A DNA stretch of 64,000 nucleotides from Nocardiopsis sp. TSRI0078. Lineage in GTDB: Bacteria > Actinomycetota > Actinomycetes > Streptosporangiales > Streptosporangiaceae. Below are positions 32,956 through 41,216 of the stretch, in pieces (the stretch's first letter is position 1; each line of letters starts with the position of its first letter). Location: the NCBI RefSeq assembly GCF_001905145.1, contig NZ_LWLB01000034.1:248001-312000 (forward strand), given 5' to 3'. The notes beneath the pieces are model-generated. The model made no database searches and was not told where the DNA came from. It saw only the letters and a list, made by a program, of their open reading frames with translations. The position numbers and the translations under genes are program-made.

Positions 32956-35070
32956 TCACAGCTTCAGCGCCGGGTGGAGCGCGCCCATCGTCCACACGCG
33001 CTTGCGCTCCACAGTCCACCACGTGAGCACAAGGGGCACCAGCAACCACAGGGACATCACCCCGAACGCCGACCACACCAGTGCCATGTCACCGCCGCCG
33101 ACCAGCCGGCGCAGCGCGCCCACCGCCCAGTGCAGCGGCAGGAAGGGCCCGACGGCCTGGAAGAACGCCGGACTGGTCTCGATCGGGTACGTGCCGCCCG
33201 CGGAGGTCAGCTGGAGCACCAGCAGCGCCAGCGCGGCCACCCGGCCCGCCGCGCCGAGCCGTACGTTCAGGTACTGCACGGTCGCCGCGAACGCGGCGGC
33301 GGTCAGCACCAGGAACGCGATCAGCAGCGGCCAGTCGCGCACCTCCAGGCCCAGCAGCAGGTGCAGGGCGGCCATCATGACCAGCACCTGACCCACACCG
33401 AGCAGCAGCGGGACCACCCGTCCGGCGAGCGCCACCCGCCAGGAGGGGGCGGAGGAGGCCAGGGCGCGCGAGGACAGCGGCGGCAGCACCATGAACACCA
33501 CCATGGCGCCCACCCACAGCGACAGGGGCACGAAGAACGGCGCGAACCCGGTCCCGTAGTCGGGCGCCTCGTTGGAGACCGCGCTGTCCAGCCGGACCGG
33601 CCGGCTCATCGCGTCCGCGGCGTCGGTACGCCCCTCGTCGGAGTAGGAGGGGACCCGGTCCACCCCCTCTTCGAGCCCCTCGGTGAGTTCGCCGGAGCCC
33701 GCCGCCAGGTCGCCCAGTCCCTCGTGCAGCTCGTCGGCGCCGCCGCTGAGCTCGCCCAGGCCGGCGTCCAGGTCGTCGGCGCCCCCGACCGCGTCCTCCA
33801 GGCCGTCGCGCAGCAGCGCCGAGCCCGTGGCGAGTTCGGCCAGGCCCTCGTCGAGTTCGTCGACCTTGTCGCGTGCGTCCTCGGCCTCGCCCACCATGTC
33901 GGGCAGGTCCTCCGAGAGCGCCGCCGCGTCCTCGCTCAGGGCCGCGGCGTCCCCGGCGGCCGACTCGATGCCGTCCCGGTGGTCCTCGACGAACCCGGCC
34001 GTCGACAGCGCGGTGTCCACGGCTCCCCGCAGGTCGCTCAGCAGCGTGTACAGCCGGGGGTCCTCGGTCTCCAGGTCCGGGTGCTCCTCCAGGTAGGCCT
34101 CCAGCCGCCCGTCCAACCCGGACAGCGCTTCGGTGTCCGTCTCCGGAAGCTCCGCCAGGGCCGTGGACAGGGCACCGGTGACCTCGGCGGCGGACTCGGC
34201 GTACTCCTGGATGGCGGGGATGTCCTCCTCCAGCCGCGGGAGCGCTTCGTCGGCCAGCTCGTCGAGTTCGTCCACCTTGGCGGACACCTCCTCGGAGGCG
34301 GTCGCCGCGCCGTCGGCCAGCTCCTGCGAACCGGTGTACAGCTCACTCAGGCCGCCGCTCAGCTCCCCGGCGCCCGTGTGCGCCTCACCAAGGCCGAAGG
34401 AGAGCTCCCCGGACCCCTCCTCGGCGTCGCCCGCTCCGCCGGAGAGCTCGTCGGCGCCGTCGGCGGCCTCCTCGGTGCGGTCGTGGATCTCGTTGAAGCC
34501 CAGGAAGATCTCGTCGAGGTAGTCGCCGACCGCCGACGCCGCGGCGGCGTCGCGGACCTCCCCGAACGCGCTTCCGGCCAGTTGGCGGACGACGAAGCTG
34601 TTGGAGTCGTTGTAGTGCGCCTCCAGGGTCGCCGGTGTCGGGGACTCCCGGTCCCGGGAGGGCGAGGCCAGGTCGGCGCTGAAGTCCGGCGGAATGGTGA
34701 GGGAGACGTAGTAGGTGCCGTCGCCGACGCCGCGCGCGGCCTCCTCCGCGTCCACCAGGTGCCAGTCGAGGTCGCCGCCCTCCAGGAGGGTGTCGGCGAG
34801 CCCGTCCCCCGCGCTCACCTCCCGGCCCTCCACCTCGACCGGCCGGTCCTCGTTGACCAGGGCCACCGGCAGGTGCTCCATCCTGCCGAACGGATCCCAG
34901 AACGACCACAGGTACATGCCGGAGTAGAGCAGCGGGATGAGCAGGAGCGCGGCCAGCGCCGCGGCGGGCAGCGGCGAGCGCAGGAAGGAGCGCACGGTCA
35001 GCAGGCCGATCCGGGGGACCGCGAGCAGCCCGGCCAGGGGGGAGCGCCTACGCCCGGCCACGGTGACCAC
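32956..35070 (-). CDS. YhgE/Pip-family ABC-2-like membrane protein
   Basis: A 704-residue protein with one N-terminal helix (AAALAALLLIPLLYSGMYLW), a long extracellular region (about 55-470) and five or so C-terminal helices. The extracellular part is rich in short coiled repeats such as GAGELSGGLSELYTGSQELAD and GLGELSGGADELHEGLG, typical of YhgE/Pip ('phage infection protein') family exporters. The GTG at 35070 has GGAGAAGG upstream and overlaps the end of the ATPase gene by 23 bases. With that gene it would form an ABC exporter. Substrate unknown. Confidence 0.85.
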   Translation of the reverse strand: MVTVAGRRRSPLAGLLAVPRIGLLTVRSFLRSPLPAAALAALLLIPLLYSGMYLWSFWDPFGRMEHLPVALVNEDRPVEVEGREVSAGDGLADTLLEGGDLDWHLVDAEEAARGVGDGTYYVSLTIPPDFSADLASPSRDRESPTPATLEAHYNDSNSFVVRQLAGSAFGEVRDAAAASAVGDYLDEIFLGFNEIHDRTEEAADGADELSGGAGDAEEGSGELSFGLGEAHTGAGELSGGLSELYTGSQELADGAATASEEVSAKVDELDELADEALPRLEEDIPAIQEYAESAAEVTGALSTALAELPETDTEALSGLDGRLEAYLEEHPDLETEDPRLYTLLSDLRGAVDTALSTAGFVEDHRDGIESAAGDAAALSEDAAALSEDLPDMVGEAEDARDKVDELDEGLAELATGSALLRDGLEDAVGGADDLDAGLGELSGGADELHEGLGDLAAGSGELTEGLEEGVDRVPSYSDEGRTDAADAMSRPVRLDSAVSNEAPDYGTGFAPFFVPLSLWVGAMVVFMVLPPLSSRALASSAPSWRVALAGRVVPLLLGVGQVLVMMAALHLLLGLEVRDWPLLIAFLVLTAAAFAATVQYLNVRLGAAGRVAALALLVLQLTSAGGTYPIETSPAFFQAVGPFLPLHWAVGALRRLVGGGDMALVWSAFGVMSLWLLVPLVLTWWTVERKRVWTMGALHPALKL

Positions 35071-35761
35071 CCGCCTTCTCCGGCGTACCGGAACTCCCGG
35101 AGCCCTGGGACAGGGGTACCGGCTTCCGGGTGCCCGGCCCGCGGACCTCCTCCCACGCATCGGCGTCGGCGCAGGCGGCGACCACCGTCAGCCCCTCCTC
35201 GGACAGTCGCTGGAGGGTGCGCCACATGGCGGCCTGGTGGTCGGGGCCCAGCCCGCCGTCGACGTCGTCGACGGCCAGCAGCCGGGGTTCGGACAGCAGG
35301 GCGAGGGCCACGCCGAGGCGGCGCCGTTCGAATGTCGACAGGTCCCTGACCAGCGCTCTGCGATCGAGCCCGCCCAGGTCGGCGGCGTCCATGGCCTCGT
35401 CGGCGAGCCCCCGCGCGGCGGGGCTCGCGCGCAGCATCAGGCCCTCGGAGAGGTGCTCGCGGATCCGGAGCCGCTCGTCCGGGGCGTTGACGCCGTCCAT
35501 CAGCCCGAGAGAGCTGATCCGCCGGACGGCGCGCGCCCGGCGGGGCAGGGGGTGGCCGTCCACGTGCAGACTCCCCTCCGAGGGGCGCATCCGTCCGGTC
35601 AGGGTCAGGAGCAGGGCGCTGCGGCCGCCGCCGGAGTCGGCCTGGAAGACGGTGAGTGTGCCCGGCACCGCGGTGAACCCCACGTCCGTGTAGACGGGAC
35701 CCTCCCGGGTGGCGAGGGTGAGGCCCTCGGCCTGGACACGAGCTCCGGTGGCCCGACGCAT
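35048..35761 (-). CDS. Degenerate ABC ATPase partner of the YhgE protein
   Basis: A 237-residue ABC-ATPase-like protein whose key residues are altered. The Walker A position reads ADSGGGRSALL, with Arg instead of the invariant Lys. The signature region is DLSTFERRRLG rather than LSGGQ. Walker B ends LLAVDDVD, with Asp in place of the catalytic Glu, and a clear switch His is not seen (ACADADAW). It may bind but not hydrolyse ATP, or act as a regulator of the membrane partner. The ATG at 35761 has GGAGGGGACC upstream. It heads the abc-yhgE-tetR unit. Confidence 0.7.
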   Translation of the reverse strand: MRRATGARVQAEGLTLATREGPVYTDVGFTAVPGTLTVFQADSGGGRSALLLTLTGRMRPSEGSLHVDGHPLPRRARAVRRISSLGLMDGVNAPDERLRIREHLSEGLMLRASPAARGLADEAMDAADLGGLDRRALVRDLSTFERRRLGVALALLSEPRLLAVDDVDGGLGPDHQAAMWRTLQRLSEEGLTVVAACADADAWEEVRGPGTRKPVPLSQGSGSSGTPEKAGGHRGRA

Positions 35762-35784
35762 TCCTGGTCCCCTCCATTTTTTGA

Positions 35785-35798
35785 ACTGACTGGTCAGT
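35785..35798. promoter_or_regulatory. TetR operator in front of the abc-yhgE-tetR unit
   Basis: ACTGAC-TG-GTCAGT is a perfect 6-bp inverted repeat with a two-base centre, 24 bases upstream of the ABC gene start, in an AT-rich segment. The form is typical for TetR-family sites in actinobacteria. Confidence 0.65.
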
Positions 35799-35993
35799 GC
35801 AAAACTGCGGTCACCACCGTACTGCGCCGGCCCGGGCGGACCGGGCACCGGAGCCTGTGGAGTGGCGCACAGCGCGGCGCCCGGACATCGGGGCGCGGCC
35901 GGGAACGGGTAGGAGCCGGAGCGGGTGCACGCCGAAGGGGCGCGAAGGGGTGGGATGGTGGCTGCGGAGCACCGGACGAACGGGAGGATCAGG

Positions 35994-36788
35994 GTGTCAG
36001 AGATCGCCGAGCGGGTCGCACGGGTCCTGGACGACCCCGAGAACTGGCCCAGCGACCCGAAGGAGGCCGTCGCGCTCCAGCGGCGCCTGGCCGACCGGGT
36101 GCGCGAGGAGCCGCTGGACGTGGACTCGGTGCGGCTGGTGGCCGGGCTGGACGTCAGTTACGCCAAGGACAACACGGCGCTCTCGGCGGCGGCCGTGGTC
36201 ATGGACATCCGGACGATGGAGGTGGTGGAGTCCGTCGCCATCTCCTCCGAACCGTCCTTCCCCTACATCTCGGGGCTGTTCGGGTTCCGCGAGTCCCCAC
36301 CGGTCCTGGAGGCGCTGGGGCGGCTGGGGGTGACGCCCGACGTGTACCTGTGCGACGGCTTCGGCCTGGCGCACCCGCGCCGGTTCGGGGTCGCCTCCCA
36401 CCTGGGGGTCCTGCTGGACCTGCCGGTGGTGGGGTCGGCCAAGTCGGTGCTCTACGGCAAGCACAGCGTGCCCGGGAGCGAGCGGGGGTCGTGGACGCCC
36501 ATGGTCGCGGGGCGCTCGGAGGTGGTCCCCGACTCCTTCGCCCTGGCCGAGCGAGGCGGGGAGGTCCTCGGGCGCGTGCTGCGCACCCGCGAGGGCGTCA
36601 AGCCCGTCTACGTGTCCGTCGGCCACCGCGTGGACCTGGAGGGGTCGGCCGAGCTCGTGCTGCGGATGTCCCCCAAGTACCGGGTGCCCGAGCCGGTGCG
36701 GCACGCCGACAAGCTGTGCGGCGAGCACCGCAAGGCGGTACTCGCCGAGAAGGAGGCCCGGGAGGGGGAGCCGGCCGGGGACCGGTAG
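35994..36788 (+). CDS. nfi: Endonuclease V
   Basis: A 264-residue deoxyinosine-specific endonuclease that starts repair of deaminated adenine. The metal-binding acidic residues are in place: Asp53 (AGLDVSY), Glu100 (FGFRESP) and Asp121 (CDGFGLAHPRRFG). The C-terminal VSVGHRVDLEGS also matches the family. GTG 35994 has GGGAGGA seven bases upstream; an ATG at 35955 would add 13 residues. It is a single-gene unit converging on guaB1, with a hairpin between them. Confidence 0.92.
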   Translation: MSEIAERVARVLDDPENWPSDPKEAVALQRRLADRVREEPLDVDSVRLVAGLDVSYAKDNTALSAAAVVMDIRTMEVVESVAISSEPSFPYISGLFGFRESPPVLEALGRLGVTPDVYLCDGFGLAHPRRFGVASHLGVLLDLPVVGSAKSVLYGKHSVPGSERGSWTPMVAGRSEVVPDSFALAERGGEVLGRVLRTREGVKPVYVSVGHRVDLEGSAELVLRMSPKYRVPEPVRHADKLCGEHRKAVLAEKEAREGEPAGDR

Positions 36789-36802
36789 CCGCGGCCCCGG
36801 GA

Positions 36803-36830
36803 GGGGCGGGTCCGCCGACCCACCCGCCCC
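36803..36830. terminator. Hairpin between convergent nfi and guaB1
   Basis: GGGGCGGGT (36803-36811) pairs with ACCCGCCCC (36822-36830) across a 10-nt loop. It can serve both convergent genes. Confidence 0.6.
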
Positions 36831-36875
36831 GGGCCGAGCTCCGGCCGCGCCCGCGAGGGCGCCGAAGACGTCTTC

Positions 36876-38315
36876 CTACCAGCTGGTGGGCACCGGGCGC
36901 CCCTCGTTGTAGCCGGCGGCGCTCTGCACGCCCACCACGGCGCGCTCGTGGAACTCCGCCAGCGAGGTGGCGCCCGCGTAGGTCATCGAGCTGCGCACAC
37001 CGGCGACGATCTGGTCGATCAGGTCCTCCACGCCCGGCCGCTCCGGGTCCAGGTACATGCGGCCGGTGGAGATGCCCTCCTCGAACAGGGCCTTGCGGGC
37101 CCGCTCGAAGGGGGAGTCCTCGGCGGTGCGCAGCCGGACCGCGCGGGCCGAGGCCATGCCGAAGCTCTCCTTGTACTGCCCGCCCTCGGCGTCGCGCATG
37201 ACGTCGCCCGGCGACTCGTAGGTGCCCGCGAACCAGGAGCCCACCATCACGTTGGACGCGCCCGCCGCCAGGGCCAGGGCCACGTCGCGCGGGTGGCGCA
37301 CACCGCCGTCCGCCCACACGTGCCTGCCCAGCTCGCGCGCGGCCTCGGCGCACTCCAGCACGGCGGAGAACTGCGGACGGCCGACGGCGGTCATCATGCG
37401 GGTCGTGCACATCGCGCCCGGGCCCACACCGACCTTGACGATGTCGGCGCCCGCCTCGATCAGGTCGCGGGTGCCCCGGGCGGTGACCACGTTGCCCGCC
37501 ACGATCGGCACCTTCGGCGACAGCGAGCGCACCTTGGCGACCGCGGCGATCATCTTCTCCTGGTGGCCGTGCGCGGTGTCGATCACCAGCGTGTCCACAC
37601 CGGAGGCCAGTAGCTCGGCGGCCTTGCCCACCACGTCGCCGTTGATGCCGACGGCGGCGGCCACCCGCAGGCGGCCGTCGCCGTCCACCGCGGGCGTGTA
37701 CAGGGTGGAGCGCAGCGCGCCGGTGCGGGTGAGCACGCCCACCAGGGCGCCGTCGCCGTCCACGACCGGTGCCAGGCGGTGCCGGAAGTCGTGCAGCGTC
37801 CCGAACGCCTCGCGCGGATCGGTGTCCGCGGGGATGGTCAGCAGCTCGGTGGACATCACGTCGCGCAGCTGCGCGAAGCGGTCGACGCCGGCGCAGTCGG
37901 CCTCGGTGACCACGCCGACGGGGCGGCGTCCCCCGTCGACCACGATCACGGCGTTGTGGGCGCGCTTGGGCAACAGGTTGAGCGCCTCACCGACGGTGCT
38001 GGCGGGGTTGAGCGTGATGGCGGTGTCGTGGACCAGGTGCCGCTGCTTGGTCCAGGCGACGACGTCGGAGACCACCTCGATGGGGATGTCCTGCGGGATG
38101 ACCGCGATTCCGCCGCGCCTGGCGACGGTCTCGGCCATCCTGCGCCCGGCGACCGCGGTCATGTTCGCCACCACCAGCGGGATGGTGGTGCCGGTGCCGT
38201 CCGACGACGACAGGTCCACGCTGAGCCGGGATCCCACGGCGCTGCGGCCCGGGACCATGAACACGTCGCTGTAGGTCAGGTCCTGCTGGGGTACCTGGTC
38301 GTTCAGAAAACGCAA
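36876..38315 (-). CDS. guaB1: GuaB1-family IMP dehydrogenase-related protein (probable GMP reductase)
   Basis: A 479-residue TIM-barrel enzyme with an inserted CBS pair (about 85-200). Catalytic Cys loop VGPGAMCTTRMMT and the N-terminal DLTYSDVFMVPGRS are GuaB1 features. The mycobacterial orthologue has been reported to be a GMP reductase in purine salvage rather than an IMP dehydrogenase. I use the TTG at 38315 because homologues begin MRFL..., matching LRFLND here; the in-frame ATG at 38354 would add 13 residues not seen in the family. Monocistronic and divergent from the phosphatidyltransferase gene. Confidence 0.9.
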   Translation of the reverse strand: MRFLNDQVPQQDLTYSDVFMVPGRSAVGSRLSVDLSSSDGTGTTIPLVVANMTAVAGRRMAETVARRGGIAVIPQDIPIEVVSDVVAWTKQRHLVHDTAITLNPASTVGEALNLLPKRAHNAVIVVDGGRRPVGVVTEADCAGVDRFAQLRDVMSTELLTIPADTDPREAFGTLHDFRHRLAPVVDGDGALVGVLTRTGALRSTLYTPAVDGDGRLRVAAAVGINGDVVGKAAELLASGVDTLVIDTAHGHQEKMIAAVAKVRSLSPKVPIVAGNVVTARGTRDLIEAGADIVKVGVGPGAMCTTRMMTAVGRPQFSAVLECAEAARELGRHVWADGGVRHPRDVALALAAGASNVMVGSWFAGTYESPGDVMRDAEGGQYKESFGMASARAVRLRTAEDSPFERARKALFEEGISTGRMYLDPERPGVEDLIDQIVAGVRSSMTYAGATSLAEFHERAVVGVQSAAGYNEGRPVPTSW

Positions 38316-38538
38316 TGCCTCATACCTTGGTCGAGACCGAAGGGGGTGGACCATCCGCTGCTACCGCGCGACCGCCTGTTGATCCCCCTCTTACCAGTCA
38401 AGTATGCCGTCACTGATTAGGTCGGACGACCCTTGATCTGGCATGATGACCCGGATCCCAGCCGACACAGCCTTTCCCCGCCCCTGTCAGCGCGTCGTCG
38501 GGCGCCGGGGCCCGGGAGGGCATTCCTGGAGAGCCCGC

Positions 38539-39492
38539 ATGCCGCGTTTCACTTTCGCGCAAGTCAAGGAAGAAACCTACAAGGCGAAGGACGCCTGGTG
38601 GACGGTCTTCCTGGTGGACCCCCTGGCCGGACGCCTGGTCGTCTGGACCGCGAACCGCACCAGCATCACCCCCAACCAGCTGACGCTGGGCGCCGGGATC
38701 CTCGGCCTGTTCTCCGCGCTGTGCTTCGCGGCTCCGCCCCTGGTCGCGGGCAGCGGCTGGCCCTGGCTCCTGCTGGGCGCCCTGCTGTTCCACCTCAGCT
38801 TCGTGCTGGACTGCATGGACGGCAAGATCGCCCGGCTGAAGGGCACCGGTTCGGTCTTCGGCACCTGGGTCGACTTCGTCTTCGACCGCATCCGGTTCTT
38901 CGGCTGCGTGATGGCCCTGCTGATCGGCCAGTGGGCGGTCACCGGGAACACGGCCTACCTGATCGTGGCGCCGGTCGTGGTCTTCTTCGACCTGCTGCGC
39001 TACCTCAACGGCTCGCAGGTCGCCAAGACCCGCAGGACGATGAACCAGACCCTCGCCGAGCTGACCGGCGACACCGACCGGCTGCGGGCCGTCCAGGGCG
39101 ACGCCGACCCCGAGGACGACGAGACGGCGGACGTCCCCGTGCGCCCGGACGCCCCGGCGCCGACCGGCTTCTACCCGCGCGTGCGCGACATGCTCATGCG
39201 GCACCGGGTGCGACCGCACCTGTTCAGCGGCATCGAGTTCGAGATGTTCCTGTGCGTGCTGGCGCCGGTGACCGCGCTGGTCGCCCTCTTCACCCCGCTG
39301 AACAGCCTGATCATCCCGGTCGCGGTGTTCTCCGTGCTCGCGCTGGGCTTCTTCGAGCTGGTCCTGGTGCTGCGGCTGTGGAAGGACACGCGCAGGTTCG
39401 AGGTGCGCCGCCGCGGGCTGCTCGCCTCCAGCGCCGCCACCGGCGTCGGCGCCGGTGCCGCCTCCGGCGCGGAGGCGGGCAGCGGGAGCTGA
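38539..39492 (+). CDS. CDP-alcohol phosphatidyltransferase family membrane protein
   Basis: A 317-residue integral membrane enzyme that moves a phospho-group from a CDP-activated donor to an alcohol. The complete signature is present: D94-G-x2-A-R-x8-G-x3-D112-x3-D116 (text DGKIARLKG, then FGTWVDFVFD). The middle hydrophilic insert (ELTGDTDRLRAVQGDADPEDDE) and longer C-terminus are unlike plain phosphatidylglycerophosphate synthases, so the lipid product is open. GGAGAG precedes the ATG. It stands alone, followed by a 22-bp hairpin. Confidence 0.85.
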   Translation: MPRFTFAQVKEETYKAKDAWWTVFLVDPLAGRLVVWTANRTSITPNQLTLGAGILGLFSALCFAAPPLVAGSGWPWLLLGALLFHLSFVLDCMDGKIARLKGTGSVFGTWVDFVFDRIRFFGCVMALLIGQWAVTGNTAYLIVAPVVVFFDLLRYLNGSQVAKTRRTMNQTLAELTGDTDRLRAVQGDADPEDDETADVPVRPDAPAPTGFYPRVRDMLMRHRVRPHLFSGIEFEMFLCVLAPVTALVALFTPLNSLIIPVAVFSVLALGFFELVLVLRLWKDTRRFEVRRRGLLASSAATGVGAGAASGAEAGSGS

Positions 39493-39518
39493 CCCCTTCC
39501 CACCGCGGAACGGGTTCT

Positions 39519-39566
39519 GACGAGGACGGGGGCGGTGCGCGTCGGCGCACCGCCCCCGTCCTCGTC
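39519..39566. terminator. 22-bp perfect hairpin between convergent genes
   Basis: A perfect stem from 39519-39540 and 39545-39566 with a GTCG tetraloop. It is the longest uninterrupted hairpin in the window and probably ends both the phosphatidyltransferase and the acyltransferase transcripts. Confidence 0.85.
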
Positions 39567-39602
39567 GTGTTCCTCCGTGGGCCGGCGGGAGGAGGGACCG
39601 GA

Positions 39603-40775
39603 TCAGACCCCGGCCCTCTCCCTGCCTCCGGCGCCGGAGCGCTCACCGCCGCCGGGACCCCCGGCCTCCTTCGCGTCGCGCAGCACGGAGTCCTCGCGCA
39701 GGAACCAGGTCAGCCGCGGTTCCACCGCCCAGCGCATGCTCCTGCGCGCCCACGGGGTGCACAGCAGCAGCGTCAGCCCGATGCCGAAGGCGATCATGAC
39801 GACCATCTCCGGCGCTCCGGACATGACGCCGTACCAGGGGGAGGCCTGGAGCAGGACGATGACCACCGAGTGGCCCAGGTACACGTACAGGGTGTAGGCG
39901 CCCAGCGGCGTGAACCACGTGCGCTGCTTCGGAATCAGCGCGAGCACGGCGACGGTCATCACCAGCGCGAGGCCCATGAAGGCCACCCGCAGTCCCAGGC
40001 TGGGCAGGAGCGGGTCGATGTCCCGGTCGGTGAGGCTGTTCGTCCAGAAGAGCCAGTCCCGGCTCATGTGGTCGGAGATGGGCACGGCCAGCACCGCCGT
40101 CACCCCGAGCACCAGCACGGACGCGATCCGCACCCACAGCCTGTCCAGGTGGGCGAAGTGCTCGCGCCGCAGGCTCAGGCCCAGTACGAAGAACGGCAGG
40201 AAGCTGACGACGCGGCCCAACGAGAGCGTCCCGCCGAGGTCGGCCGTCGCGGCGAACATCGAGACGACCACCGCGATGAGCACGGGCCAGCGCAGCCGCT
40301 GCCAGAGCGGCACGCTCAGCCGCCACAGGAAGAGGGCCACGAGGAACCACAGGGCGTAGGTCGGCTGCAGCACCGACAGGGAGTCGGGCAGCCCGCCGCG
40401 TTCGACGGTGTAGATGCCCTGGTGGATCGTCCAGAAGATCAGGTAGGGAACGGCCAGCGTCAGGACCAGCTTCTCCACGCGCTTGGACGAGGCGTCGAAG
40501 GAGCGCGAGAGGTAGCCGCTGATCAGGATGAACGCGGGCATGTGGAAGAAGTAGATCCAGTAGTACAGGGCACTGGCGGGCCCGTAGTCGCGTAGTGAGC
40601 CGATCGCGTGACCGATCACGACGAGCGCGATCAGGACGAACTTGGCGTTGTCCAGGCGGGCGTCACGGCCGGGGGCCGGGGGCGCCGCGTCGGTCTTCCT
40701 GTCCGGGGCCGGGACGGTCGCGCCCCGCCCGGGCTCCGGACTCCGGTCTGCCGGACTGGTCATGGATGAGGCCAC
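39603..40775 (-). CDS. Membrane acyltransferase (acyltransferase 3 / OafA-like)
   Basis: A 390-residue protein with about ten helices. The N-terminal block is ARLDNAKFVLIALVVIGHAIG with the catalytic-type His, followed by YFFHMPAFILISGYLSRSF; both are typical for fucose-4-O-acetylase-like members. The first 38 and last 20 residues are disordered and Pro/Gly-rich. The start is GTG 40775 (GGAG seven bases upstream) or ATG 40763. It probably acylates a surface sugar or lipid head group. The glycan is unknown. Confidence 0.85.
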   Translation of the reverse strand: MASSMTSPADRSPEPGRGATVPAPDRKTDAAPPAPGRDARLDNAKFVLIALVVIGHAIGSLRDYGPASALYYWIYFFHMPAFILISGYLSRSFDASSKRVEKLVLTLAVPYLIFWTIHQGIYTVERGGLPDSLSVLQPTYALWFLVALFLWRLSVPLWQRLRWPVLIAVVVSMFAATADLGGTLSLGRVVSFLPFFVLGLSLRREHFAHLDRLWVRIASVLVLGVTAVLAVPISDHMSRDWLFWTNSLTDRDIDPLLPSLGLRVAFMGLALVMTVAVLALIPKQRTWFTPLGAYTLYVYLGHSVVIVLLQASPWYGVMSGAPEMVVMIAFGIGLTLLLCTPWARRSMRWAVEPRLTWFLREDSVLRDAKEAGGPGGGERSGAGGRERAGV

Positions 40776-41216
40776 GAGTGGACTCCGAGATCATTCGGCT
40801 GCTGGGGCGTGTGCGTGTTTCTCCCCGGCCGTGTGCGTGGGCAGGGACACGTACGGGGCGGTGCCGCGTGGTGCGCGAGGGGAGCACCGCAGGGTCGAAT
40901 CGGTGGACATGTGCTGCGTTACCTTACTGTGATGTAGCAAGGGATGCCAGCGGTTCGTCCGTACTTGGTGGAAAGTCGCCGGAGTCCTTCCTCACCCGGG
41001 GGGACCGGGGGTGCACGAGACACACGTGACGTGAGCGATTCGGCAGGGGATCGCTTTCCGTGTGCAGACCCTAACCCATACGTCACACCATGGCGCACCA
41101 TAGGTGAACGTGCCAGTGTGTGCCGGTCAGAGGCGCGCCGATAGGCTGTGCCGTCAGACGGGTGCCCGCTGGGCAGTTCCGACCCAGCAGAGATACGGAA
41201 GAAGGCGGTGGAAGCC
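40776..41216. promoter_or_regulatory. Divergent intergenic region, no gene seen
   Basis: About 440 bp with two AT-richer patches (40900-40945 and 41030-41110). The second carries direct CACCAT repeats shortly before the M20 gene. Small reading frames here are short, unconserved in pattern and lack ribosome sites. Promoters for both flanking genes are expected but I could not place the boxes firmly. Confidence 0.4.
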
